Source: Enterobacterales bacterium (GTDB lineage Bacteria > Pseudomonadota > Gammaproteobacteria > Enterobacterales > Enterobacteriaceae). Taken from it: 38,283 nt of DNA. The position numbers and the translations under genes were made by a program. The DNA lies in the NCBI GenBank assembly GCA_015654745.1, contig JAATGH010000401.1, forward strand, positions 1 to 38,283, in the 5' to 3' direction. Below, piece after piece: positions 1 through 7,798 of the stretch (position 1 is the first letter of the stretch; the number at the start of each line of letters is the position of its first letter). The notes beneath the pieces were generated by a model, which worked only from the letters and a program-made list of their open reading frames with translations, was not told the DNA's origin and did not search any database.

Positions 1-1
1 G

Positions 2-763
2 TCCATGCGCGAGCAGGCGCGATTGGCCGGCGTGCCGCCGTCCACCATGACACGCCTGGCGAAACGACTTGGCCTTTCGGGTTATGATGCGATTCGCGCC
101 GTTTTTGTCAATGCCGTACGCGCCAGGGGGTCCGAATATGGTTCACGAGTGCCGGCACTGATGGAAATGAAACAGAAGGTAGGTGAAATCTCGCTGCTCA
201 CCGCGCTGGCCGAGACCACCACATCTCATATCCAGGCCATGTGCCAGGGGGACAACCTGGCGTCCATGGTTCGCGCCGCGCATACCCTTGCCGAAGCACG
301 GGATATTTATTGCCTGGGGTTGCGGTCCTCTTTTCCGGTGGCGTTTCATTTTTGTCATGTCGCGTCGTATTTCAAGAATAACGTTCATCTGGTCGAGGGT
401 GCCGGATAGAGTGGCATCATGTCGCTAATGAGCACCATGGGGCACAAAGACGCGCTGCTGGTTTGCAGTCTGTCGCCCTATTCGCGCCGATCGGTGGCCC
501 TGACCCGCTACCTGTCCCAACAAAAGGTGAAGATCGTCGCCATCACCGATAACGCCAGTTCGCCGGTGGGCCGGTTGGCCGGCGAGACGATCCTGGTGAA
601 AAAAAAGACCACGGCGTTTTTTGACACCCTGACGCCGGCATTTCTGGTCAGCGAACTGCTGGTGGCCCTGCTGGCCGCTGTCGCCAAAGGGGATGTGCGC
701 GCCCTGGTAAGCCGAACCGAAGAAAAATTATGGGCGATGGGCGAATGGTGGAGCGTGGAATAA
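2..763 (+). pseudogene. MurR/RpiR-family transcriptional regulator, 5' end outside window, interrupted by an in-frame TAG
   Basis: RpiR-family regulators have an N-terminal helix-turn-helix domain and a C-terminal SIS (sugar isomerase) domain that binds a phosphosugar or other metabolite. Here the frame is already open at base 2 and shows the end of the HTH (PSTMTRLAKRLGLSGYDAIR). A linker follows, and the SIS domain starts near IYCLGLRSS. At 407-409 the frame meets TAG, directly after VEGAG. The same frame then continues without any shift (SGIMSLMSTMGHKDALLVC) to a normal stop at 761-763, covering the rest of the SIS domain including SLSPYSR. A single C-to-T change (CAG to TAG) would explain it. 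The product would stop inside the SIS domain. It probably regulated the catabolic genes that start 51 bp downstream. A sequencing error or amber suppression cannot be excluded. Confidence 0.85.
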
Positions 764-814
764 CTCCCCGCCCGTTGCGTAAATGAAAGCGTACCAATAG
801 TACAGGAAACGATC

Positions 815-1783
815 ATGACCCTTTATAAACCTGAATTGACCACCGCGCCAAAACATGGACACAAAAGCCTACTCTACTCCGAAGTGGTCAGCGACCTGAA
901 CCAGCTCGATTCGGTGGACATTGCCGTATTGGGTATTCCTTACGGCTCGCCATACTCCATTGACGAGGTCACCAACGATCAGACCAACGCGCCTACCGCC
1001 GTGCGCCAGGCCACCGACCGGGCGGTCCGCAGCATCGAGCGTTATGATTTCGATATCGGCGGCCCGTTGATGGACAACCAGCCCATCCATATGGTCGATT
1101 GCGGCGATATTGCCGCCGATCCTCGTGAACTGGGTGGCCATTATGACGCCGCCGAGGCGGTAGTCAGAAAAATTATCGCCTTGGGCGGTATGCCGTTGGT
1201 GATTGGCGGCGACCATGGTGTGCCGATCCCGGTGCTGCGCGCTTTTGATAGCCTGGGTCCGATTACCCTGATCCATATCGACTCCCATTTGGACTGGCGC
1301 CAGGAGGTGAATGGCGTAACCGATGGGTATTCCAGTCCCATCCGCCGCGCTTCCGAAATGGCGCATATCGGCGAAATCTTCCAGATCGGATTGCGCGCCA
1401 ATGGCTCCGCCCGCCAGGAGGAAGTCGACGCCGCGCTGGCCTACGGCGCGCACTTGATTACCGCCCATGAATTACATGATGAAGGGGCGGAGGCGATTCT
1501 CAGCCGCATCCCCGCAGGTTGAAATTACTACATTACCCTGGATGCCGACGGGATCGATCCTACCATTATGCCGGCGGTCAACGGCCCGGCTCTGGGCGGG
1601 GTAACCTATTCCGAGGCGCGTAAGATCATTCACGGCCTGGTCAAGAAAGGCCGCGTGGTAGGGATGGATATTGTCGAGATTACGCCGAAAAAAGATCTTA
1701 ACGGAATTACCGCCATCACCGCCTGCCGGTTCTTTGTCAATCTGATCGGCATGGCGGTGCGGGCAGGTTACTTCAAAAAATGA
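815..1783 (+). pseudogene. Agmatinase/arginase-family ureohydrolase, interrupted by an in-frame TGA
   Basis: Ureohydrolases use two Mn ions to hydrolyse guanidino or formimino groups, releasing urea or formamide. Metal ligands are visible: GGDH (His134), IDSHLD (Asp156, His158, Asp160) and LDADGIDP (Asp243, Asp245). The stretch WRQEVNGVTDGYSSPIRRASEM is typical of agmatinase-like enzymes of soil bacteria. TGA at 1520-1522 replaces codon 236, and the frame continues unshifted through NYYITLDADG to a normal stop at 1781-1783. The truncated product would lose the last two metal ligands and so be inactive. Full length would be about 322 residues, normal for the family. The start at 815 has AGGAAA at a good distance upstream. 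It sits between the broken RpiR regulator and an amino-acid-type ABC transporter. The true substrate (agmatine, guanidinobutyrate or another guanidino acid) cannot be read from sequence. Confidence 0.88.
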
Positions 1784-1863
1784 TCCACGTTCCGTCGCCG
1801 GAGGCCGGGACGATGGTCCGGTACGGCGGTCTTTATCCCTTTTAATGATGCAGGATGAACCGA

Positions 1864-2652
1864 ATGAAAAAAAGTTATCTGATATCGGCCGTGGTGGGCG
1901 CACTGGCCGCGTTCTCGGTAATGAGCGCCAACGCGGCGGCCAATGCCCTGGATACGATCATGAGCCAGAAAACGCTGCGCGTGGCGGTGCCGGTGGATTA
2001 TCCCCCCTATGGCTATGTGGGGGGGGACATGGTTCCTCAGGGGCTGGATATCGATGTGGCCAACCTGCTTGGGCAGAAACTGGGCGTTAAGGTCGTTCTG
2101 GTGCCGGTTACCGGGCCCAACCGCGTGCCTTACCTGCAAACCGGCAAGGCCGATCTGACCATCTCTTCCCTGGGCAAAACCGCCGAGCGGGCCAAGGTTA
2201 TCGATTATAGCATCGCCTATGCGCCATTTTTTGATGCGGTATTTGGCGCGGCTAACACCCCGGCGGCGAACTTTGGCGAACTGGCCGGCAAAACGGTATC
2301 GGTGACCCGGGGTTCGATGCAGGATGAAGAGCTGACCCGCCTGGCCCCGGGCGCGGTGGTAAAACGTTTTGAGGACAATAACGGCACCATTTCGGCTTTT
2401 CTTTCCGGACAGACCCAACTGGTGGCCATCGGGACCACCGTCGCCGGCGCCATGAAACAAAAGCATCCGCAACTGGATTTGCAACTCAAGGTCATTTTGT
2501 CCAATTCGCCGTGTTATGTCGGGCTGCCCAAAGACCAGCCCGAACTGCTCGGCAAGGTTAACGAGATTCTGCGCGCCGCCAAAACCGACGGCACCCTGGA
2601 TAAAATTTCGCAACATTGGTTGGGCGCGCCGGCGGGCGAATTGCCGGAATAA
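1864..2652 (+). CDS. Polar amino acid ABC transporter, periplasmic substrate-binding protein
   Basis: This is the periplasmic ligand receptor of a family-3 (His/Glu/Gln/Arg type) ABC importer. It has a basic N-terminus, a hydrophobic signal core and a likely cleavage after SANA (about residue 23). The mature protein begins with the TLRVAVPVDYPPYGY strand typical of SBP_bac_3 proteins and carries the GKADLTISSLGKTAERAKVIDYS segment common to the family. The ATG at 1864 is preferred over the one at 1855, because AGGA at 1852-1855 is correctly spaced only for the later codon. It is followed by an MmgE/PrpD gene, then two permeases and an ATPase, so the transporter is complete. The ligand is not evident. 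The catabolic neighbours suggest a nitrogenous, possibly guanidino- or N-acyl-containing, amino acid. Confidence 0.9.
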   Translation: MKKSYLISAVVGALAAFSVMSANAAANALDTIMSQKTLRVAVPVDYPPYGYVGGDMVPQGLDIDVANLLGQKLGVKVVLVPVTGPNRVPYLQTGKADLTISSLGKTAERAKVIDYSIAYAPFFDAVFGAANTPAANFGELAGKTVSVTRGSMQDEELTRLAPGAVVKRFEDNNGTISAFLSGQTQLVAIGTTVAGAMKQKHPQLDLQLKVILSNSPCYVGLPKDQPELLGKVNEILRAAKTDGTLDKISQHWLGAPAGELPE

Positions 2653-2683
2653 CGCGGCGTAGCGGTACACAAGGGCGAACAGG

Positions 2684-4075
2684 ATGACGATGACGACAAG
2701 CGGTACCCAGCGGCTGGCCCGCTGGCTGGTGACCCTGGCACCGGCGGCCATACCCGACGCGGTACAGCGGGTGGGTGTGCGCTGTCTGGTGGATACGCTC
2801 GGCGTCATGTTGGCGGGGGCGGCAACCCATAGCGCGGCGTTGGCCCGGCGGGTGATGCTGGACACGGCCGCTCCCGGCGACGCGGCGGTGGCGGGCAGTC
2901 CCCGGCGTCTGGCCGCGCCGGCCGCCGCTTTTGCCAACGGCGTGGCCGCCCATGCGCTTGATTTCGACGACAACTGCTATGCCGGATTTGTACACGGTTC
3001 GGCGGTAATTGTCCCGGCGGCCCTGGCGGTGGCCCAGGCGCGCCACGCCGACGGCGCGCTGCTGTTGACGGCGCTGGTGGCCGGAGCCGAATGCCAATAT
3101 CGCGTCGGCATGGCGCTGGGCCGCACGCTTTACGATCGGGGCTGGTGGACCACCGGCGTTCTGGGCAGCATTGGCGCCTGCGCGGCGGCGTCTAGACTTA
3201 TCGGTTTGGACGCCGACGCCACCGCCCGTGCGTTGGGACTGGCCATCGCCGGCACCGGTGGAATGAAAAGCGTGTTTGGCACCGATGCCAAACCCTTGTC
3301 GGCGGGGCGTACCGCCGAAAACGGCGTGCTGGCGGCGCTGCTGGCGGAACAGGGCGCGGGGGGGCCGCTTGATGCGTTGGAGCATGAATATGGCCTGGCG
3401 GCATTATGCAATAACGGCGAATTTGACGCCGGATGGCTGGCGGATGAACCCGGACGCTGGTGCCTACTGTCGCCGGGAGTCGATGTAAAACGCATCCCGG
3501 TATGCCTCTCCTCCCATGCGGCGGTGGACGGGGTCTTGGCGCTGGTGGCGCGCCACGGCCTGGCGCTAGAGCAGATTGCCGACATTGCATGCGATGTGCC
3601 GCCGGTGGTGGTGGCAAATCTGATCTATCCCCGGCCCGTTACCGCGCAGCAGGCGCAGTTTAGTTTGCCGTTCGCGGTGGCGGCGTCGTTGCTCTATGGT
3701 GAATTGACGCTGGAACATCTGGATGATGATTTGCTGGACGATCCCGATCTACAGCGGCTGATGGCGCGGGTCACCCTCTGCAGCAGCTCCCGCTGGGACG
3801 ATCCCGGCCTATTGTCCACTGCGCCCGAAGGGGCGGTGGTGATGGTCGCGCTTCACAACGGCACCACGCTGGATACGTTTGTGGCTAAAGCCATGGGCAG
3901 TGCGGATCGGCCGTTGGACAACAGGGCGCTGGAGGGCAAGTTTTTGCGCTGCGCCGTCAATGCGCTGGCGCCGGCGCAGGCCGAGCAACTGCTGTTTTCA
4001 CTGTGGCGGCTACCGGCGCTGCCCGATGTCTATGAGCTGAATCTAGTGGCGCGAACGCCGAAGGAGTGCGGGTAA
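2684..4075 (+). CDS. MmgE/PrpD family protein
   Basis: MmgE/PrpD proteins include 2-methylcitrate dehydratase, cis-aconitate decarboxylase and iminodisuccinate epimerase, all acting on di- or tricarboxylic acids. At 463 residues the length is normal. The N-terminal helical domain has VRCLVDTLGVMLAGA and the segment ANGVAAHALDFDDNCYAGFVHGSAVIVPAALA, which is the family hallmark (HALDFDD and the HGS/PAALA run). KPLSAGRTAENGVLAALLAEQG is also characteristic, and the C-terminal domain starts near KRIPVCLSSHAAVDGVL. Start choice is uncertain between 2684 and 2690. The stop overlaps the next start (TAATG), so it is translationally coupled to the permease gene. Placing such an enzyme between the binding protein and the permeases implies that it acts on the imported compound. 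It is unlikely to be PrpD itself, since no other prp gene is nearby. Confidence 0.88.
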   Translation: MTMTTSGTQRLARWLVTLAPAAIPDAVQRVGVRCLVDTLGVMLAGAATHSAALARRVMLDTAAPGDAAVAGSPRRLAAPAAAFANGVAAHALDFDDNCYAGFVHGSAVIVPAALAVAQARHADGALLLTALVAGAECQYRVGMALGRTLYDRGWWTTGVLGSIGACAAASRLIGLDADATARALGLAIAGTGGMKSVFGTDAKPLSAGRTAENGVLAALLAEQGAGGPLDALEHEYGLAALCNNGEFDAGWLADEPGRWCLLSPGVDVKRIPVCLSSHAAVDGVLALVARHGLALEQIADIACDVPPVVVANLIYPRPVTAQQAQFSLPFAVAASLLYGELTLEHLDDDLLDDPDLQRLMARVTLCSSSRWDDPGLLSTAPEGAVVMVALHNGTTLDTFVAKAMGSADRPLDNRALEGKFLRCAVNALAPAQAEQLLFSLWRLPALPDVYELNLVARTPKECG

Positions 4076-4749
4076 TGGTATTTGATTTTTCCTCGGTACT
4101 GCAACAGTGGCCGCTATTGCTAACCGGTACCCTGATTACCCTGGTCATGACGGTGGTTTCCACGCTATTGGGCCTAGGTCTGGGCATTGCCTGCGGTTGG
4201 GCGCGGGCTAACGGCGCCCGCTGGCTGCGTCTGCTGGTGGGGTGTTATATCGAGCTGGTACGCAACACGCCCTATATAGTGCAACTGTTTTTTATTTTTT
4301 TTGGCTTACCGTCCCTAGGACTGCAAATGTCGGCGCTTACCGCCAGCATACTCTCGTTGATCCTGAATCTTGGCGCCTATGCCGGGGAAATCACCCGCGC
4401 CGGCATAGTCACCACCGAACGCAGCCAGATCGAAGCGGCCCAAAGCCTGGCGCTCAATCGCTGGCAGATCTTTTCCCGCGTGGTGTTGCCACCGGCGCTG
4501 GCTCGGGTATGGCCGTCGCTGATAAGTCAGGTGATTATCATCATGCTGGGCTCGGCGGTATGCAGCCAGATCTCTACGGAAGAACTCTCTTTTAGCGCCA
4601 ACCTGATTGCCAGCCGCTCCTTTCGCAATTTTGAGGCGTTTATTATCGCCGCCGCGATTTACCTGGCGCTGGCGGTATTGGTGCGCCAGTTCCTCGGCTG
4701 GTTTGGTCCGCGGTTTATTTTCGGTCCGGCGTTAGGAAAAAAATCATGA
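4075..4749 (+). CDS. Amino acid ABC transporter permease (HisM/GlnP type)
   Basis: Inner-membrane subunit of the polar amino acid importer. It has about five hydrophobic segments and the cytoplasmic EAA-type coupling loop (QIEAAQSLALNRWQIFSRVVLP). The early LVRNTPYIVQLFFIFFGLP stretch is typical of HisM/GlnP permeases. A GTG at 4066 is also in frame, but ATG at 4075 is chosen: AAGGAG at 4061-4066 lies 8 nt before it, and it forms a TAATG overlap with the upstream stop. The gene ends in an ATGA overlap with the second permease. It probably works as a heterodimer with that protein. Confidence 0.92.
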   Translation: MVFDFSSVLQQWPLLLTGTLITLVMTVVSTLLGLGLGIACGWARANGARWLRLLVGCYIELVRNTPYIVQLFFIFFGLPSLGLQMSALTASILSLILNLGAYAGEITRAGIVTTERSQIEAAQSLALNRWQIFSRVVLPPALARVWPSLISQVIIIMLGSAVCSQISTEELSFSANLIASRSFRNFEAFIIAAAIYLALAVLVRQFLGWFGPRFIFGPALGKKS

Positions 4750-5408
4750 GCGATTTTTCTTTATGGGATATTTTTCGCAACCTCCTGTTGGCGCTGCGCT
4801 GGACGGTAGGGCTGTCGCTGATAGCATTTGTCGGCGGCGGCATCGTTGGCGGCATCCTGCTGGTGCTGCGCTTGTCACAACGGCGCTGGCTGCGGCTTCT
4901 GGTGATTCTCTATGTGAATCTGTTCCAGGGAACGCCGCTGCTGATGCAGCTCTTCCTCACCTATTTCGGCCTGGCGCTGTTCGGCATCAACACCACGCCG
5001 TTGGTGGCCGCCAGTCTCTGCCTGACCCTCTACGCCAGCGCCTACCTTACCGAGATCTGGCGCGGCAGCGTCGAAAGTATCCCGCGTCAGCAATGGGAGG
5101 CGTCGGCCAGTTTGGCCCTATCCTTTGGGGAACAGCTGCGCTACGTCATCCTGCCCCAATCATTCCGGGTGGCGGTGGCGCCGACGGTGGGATTCATGGT
5201 ACAGGCCGTCAAGGCCACGGCCCTGGCTTCGGTGATAGGTTTTGTGGAATTGACCCGCTCTGGACAAATTATCTCGAACGCAACGTTCACCCCGTTTTTG
5301 GTTTACGGCAGCGTTGCGGTGCTCTATTTCATCTTATGCTTCCCACTGTCCTGGTGGAGCCGGCATTTGGAACAGCAACTCACCCAGGGAGCCGACCGGC
5401 ATGACTGA
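4746..5408 (+). CDS. Amino acid ABC transporter permease, second subunit
   Basis: Second membrane subunit of the same importer (220 residues). It shows the family's [23 protein letters not shown] segment and an EAA-like loop ([23 protein letters not shown]). Its start overlaps the previous stop (ATGA at 4746-4749), and its stop lies 8 nt inside the following ATPase gene, so expression is tightly coupled. It has several transmembrane helices and no sign of truncation. Confidence 0.92.
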   Translation: MSDFSLWDIFRNLLLALRWTVGLSLIAFVGGGIVGGILLVLRLSQRRWLRLLVILYVNLFQGTPLLMQLFLTYFGLALFGINTTPLVAASLCLTLYASAYLTEIWRGSVESIPRQQWEASASLALSFGEQLRYVILPQSFRVAVAPTVGFMVQAVKATALASVIGFVELTRSGQIISNATFTPFLVYGSVAVLYFILCFPLSWWSRHLEQQLTQGADRHD

Positions 5409-6153
5409 CCATGGTAATGACAACCCATCCTTCGCGGTGGTGGACATTCGCGGATTGCATAAGCGCTTTGGCGATAACGAAGTGCTCAAGGGCATTGATT
5501 TACAAATTAAGCGTCAGGAGGTGGTGTGTATCCTGGGCAAGAGTGGTTCCGGTAAAAGCACACTGCTCAGATGCATTAATGGGCTTGAGACGTTTGAGGA
5601 AGGGAGCCTTACCGTGGACGGACAGGCCATTCAGCAACATGACCCCGCCGCCATGCGCGAACTGCGCCAGAACGTCGGCATGATTTTCCAAAGCTTCAAT
5701 TTATTCCCGCATCTGACCGTGGGTAAAAACGTCATGCTGGCACCCACCTTGGTAAAAAATCTGCCGCGCGAACAGGCCGAACGCATGGCCCGCGTACTGC
5801 TAAAGCGGGTTGGGCTGGAAGAAAAGTTTGCGGCCTGGCCCGCGAATCTTTCCGGCGGACAGCAACAGCGGGTTGCCATTGCCCGTTCATTGGCCATGAA
5901 CCCGGAAGTCCTGCTGTGCGATGAGATCACCTCGGCGCTGGATCCCGAACTGGTGGGCGAAGTGTTGCAGGTGATCGAGTCCCTGGCCGCCGAAGGCATG
6001 ACCATCATTATGGTGACCCACGAGATGAACTTCGCGCGCAAGGTTAGTGATCGTATCGTGTTTATGCACCAGGGACGGGTGCATGAAATGGGCACGCCGG
6101 AGGAAATTTTTAATCATCCGCAGACCGACGAGCTGAAACAGTTCCTGGCCTGA
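5401..6153 (+). CDS. Amino acid ABC transporter ATP-binding protein (GlnQ/HisP type)
   Basis: Cytoplasmic ATPase that drives the importer. Walker A is GKSGSGKS (residues 46-53), the Q-loop Gln is residue 97, the signature LSGGQQQ is at 150-156, Walker B is LLCDE (Asp174, catalytic Glu175) and the H-loop is His207 in MVTHEM. The D-loop reads [20 protein letters not shown] replaces the commoner DEPTSALD, a mild variant seen in the family. The start at ATG 5401 gives 250 residues, the usual length; an upstream in-frame start at 5314 would lie deep inside the permease gene. All ATP-site residues are present, so the subunit should be active. Confidence 0.94.
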   Translation: MTDHGNDNPSFAVVDIRGLHKRFGDNEVLKGIDLQIKRQEVVCILGKSGSGKSTLLRCINGLETFEEGSLTVDGQAIQQHDPAAMRELRQNVGMIFQSFNLFPHLTVGKNVMLAPTLVKNLPREQAERMARVLLKRVGLEEKFAAWPANLSGGQQQRVAIARSLAMNPEVLLCDEITSALDPELVGEVLQVIESLAAEGMTIIMVTHEMNFARKVSDRIVFMHQGRVHEMGTPEEIFNHPQTDELKQFLA

Positions 6154-6213
6154 TGGCCATATTTGCAACCTTAACCATGACATATCAATTTGACCAACCT
6201 TGGAGACAGCGTA

Positions 6214-6621
6214 ATGAGCCATACCCGTATACGACCTTTTAATACCAAAGAGACCTATCCCGAGCAAAATCTGGATAACGATTTATGCCAGGCGGTGGTC
6301 GCCGGCAATATGGTGTTCCTGCGTGGCCAGATTGGCCAGGATCTCGACACCCGCGAGTCGGTGGGCAAGGGCGATGTGGCCGCACAAACCGAACAGGCCA
6401 TGTATAATATTAAAATGCTGCTGGAAGAAGCGGGCAGCAAGCTGGAGGATATCTGTAAAATCACGGTCTACCTGACCGATGTGCGCTACCGCGAGACGGT
6501 CTATACCATTATGGGACGCTGGCTCAAAGGCGTTTTCCCCGTTTCCACCGGCCTGATGATCAGCCATCTGGCCCGGCCGGAATGGTGGGTTGAAATTGAT
6601 GTTATCGCTGTAAAATCATAA
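6214..6621 (+). CDS. RidA/YjgF-family protein lacking the canonical active-site arginine
   Basis: RidA-family proteins form trimers. The archetype hydrolyses reactive enamines and imines made by PLP enzymes, and depends on an arginine in an FPARS-type motif. This 135-residue protein has the family fold signatures (VAGNMVFLRGQIGQD; AQTEQAMYNIKMLLEEAGSKLEDICKITVYLTDVRYRE). The equivalent region reads FPVSTGLMISHLARPEWWVEIDVIAV, with Ser at the arginine position by eye alignment. It therefore probably belongs to a non-deaminase subgroup and may catalyse a different, pathway-specific step. Start ATG 6214 has GGAGA 7 nt upstream; an upstream TTG at 6190 is less likely. It lies between the ABC ATPase gene and an M20 deacylase gene, in the same apparent operon. 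Confidence 0.88.
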   Translation: MSHTRIRPFNTKETYPEQNLDNDLCQAVVAGNMVFLRGQIGQDLDTRESVGKGDVAAQTEQAMYNIKMLLEEAGSKLEDICKITVYLTDVRYRETVYTIMGRWLKGVFPVSTGLMISHLARPEWWVEIDVIAVKS

Positions 6622-6634
6622 GGATGAATTGTTG

Positions 6635-7798
6635 ATGCCTACCGCCACCGAACTGCTGTCGACGCTGGTAGCGTTTCCGACGCTAAGCCGTGAATCCAAT
6701 CTGCCGCTGATTGATTTTGTCGAATCCTATCTGGCGGATTACGCCATTAGCGCGCGGCGGGTCTACAGCGCCGACGGCGGCCGCGCTAATCTTTACGCCA
6801 CCATCGGACCCGCGGATCGGGGTGGTATTTGCCTGTCGGGGCATTCGGATGTGGTGCCGGTGGCGGGTCAGCCCTGGCACAGCGATCCCTTTATCCTGAC
6901 CCGGCGTGATGGCCGATTTTACGGTCGCGGGAGCGCCGATATGAAAGGATATCTGGCCTGCGTCCTGGCCATGGTGCCGCACTTTATCAAGGCCACCCGG
7001 GGGGTGGATGCCACGCCGGTACATATCGCCATCAGTTATGATGAGGAGATTGGCTGCGTCGGTGTGCGGGGCTTACTGGCGCAGCTGGCGGACGATGGCG
7101 CCCGTCCCACCGGCTGCATTATCGGTGAGCCGACGCTGATGCGGGTGGCCACCGCCCACAAGGGTAAAAGCGCCTGGCGTTGCTCGGTACAAGGGCAGGC
7201 GGCGCACTCTTCCCAGAACCATCTTGGCGTTAACGCCATCGATTATGCGGCCGAGCTGGTGCTGTTTTTAAGTCGGCGAGGCCGGGAATGGCGCAGCGGC
7301 GAGCTTGACTATCGCTACGAGCCGCCCTGGTCGACGGTGCAGGTCGGGACGATCCGCGGCGGCAGCGCCGTGAATGTGGTGCCCGATAGTTGTGAATTCG
7401 ATTTTGAAATCCGTCCGCTGCCGCACTCCGATCATCACCTGCTGGCCGACGATCTGGGGCGTGTTGCCCGCGCGATGCTGCCCGATATGCGCCAAGTGGC
7501 CGCCGGGGCGGATATTTTACTGCGGCCACTGGCAGAGTATCCCGGTCTGCGCGACGACGGCACGCTGGATGCGCTTAAATACCGCTGCGCTCATGCGCTC
7601 GGCCAAGAGGGGTACGATTCCCTGGCCTTCGGTACCGAAGCGGGATTGTTCCAGAAGGTGGGTATCCCCACGGTTGTATGCGGCCCGGGCTCCATCGCCC
7701 AGGCCCACAAAGCCGATGAATATATTGAGGAGGCGCAGCTAGAACTGTGCCAACGATTCTTGGCACAGGTGGTGGATAATCAAGTCCGCCGGCTTTAG
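6635..7798 (+). CDS. M20-family deacylase, acetylornithine deacetylase (ArgE)-like
   Basis: M20 enzymes are di-zinc amidohydrolases that remove acyl groups from amino acids. Metal and catalytic residues are visible: SGHSDVVPV (His70, Asp72), GSADMKG (Asp102), SYDEEIG (Glu137 and Glu138), GEPT (Glu165) and AQAHKADEY (His358). The C-terminal [31 protein letters not shown] run is typical of ArgE-like enzymes. Start ATG 6635 has AGGAT 9 nt upstream; the TTG codons at 6629 and 6632 are not needed. Inclusion in a catabolic operon rather than an arg biosynthetic cluster suggests that it deacylates an imported N-acyl compound. The stop overlaps the stop of the convergent tcyP gene by 4 bp. Confidence 0.9.
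   Translation: MPTATELLSTLVAFPTLSRESNLPLIDFVESYLADYAISARRVYSADGGRANLYATIGPADRGGICLSGHSDVVPVAGQPWHSDPFILTRRDGRFYGRGSADMKGYLACVLAMVPHFIKATRGVDATPVHIAISYDEEIGCVGVRGLLAQLADDGARPTGCIIGEPTLMRVATAHKGKSAWRCSVQGQAAHSSQNHLGVNAIDYAAELVLFLSRRGREWRSGELDYRYEPPWSTVQVGTIRGGSAVNVVPDSCEFDFEIRPLPHSDHHLLADDLGRVARAMLPDMRQVAAGADILLRPLAEYPGLRDDGTLDALKYRCAHALGQEGYDSLAFGTEAGLFQKVGIPTVVCGPGSIAQAHKADEYIEEAQLELCQRFLAQVVDNQVRRL

Noticed and set aside
869-1468. A 199-codon minus-strand frame opposite the ureohydrolase pseudogene
   Set aside because: The plus strand encodes conserved metal motifs in this stretch; the antisense frame has no recognisable domain.
1520-1522. TGA as a selenocysteine codon
   Set aside because: No stable hairpin was seen directly downstream, the position is not a metal or catalytic site in ureohydrolases, and the neighbouring gene has a similar nonsense change (TAG).
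1768-2973. A 401-codon minus-strand open frame across the binding-protein and MmgE/PrpD genes
   Set aside because: It is antisense to two clearly conserved genes. Its translation is rich in Arg, His and Ala with no family signature, typical of a shadow frame in G+C-rich coding DNA.
2558-3385. A 275-codon minus-strand frame opposite the MmgE/PrpD gene
   Set aside because: Low-complexity Arg/His/Gly-rich translation and no ribosome binding site; the plus-strand gene explains the sequence.
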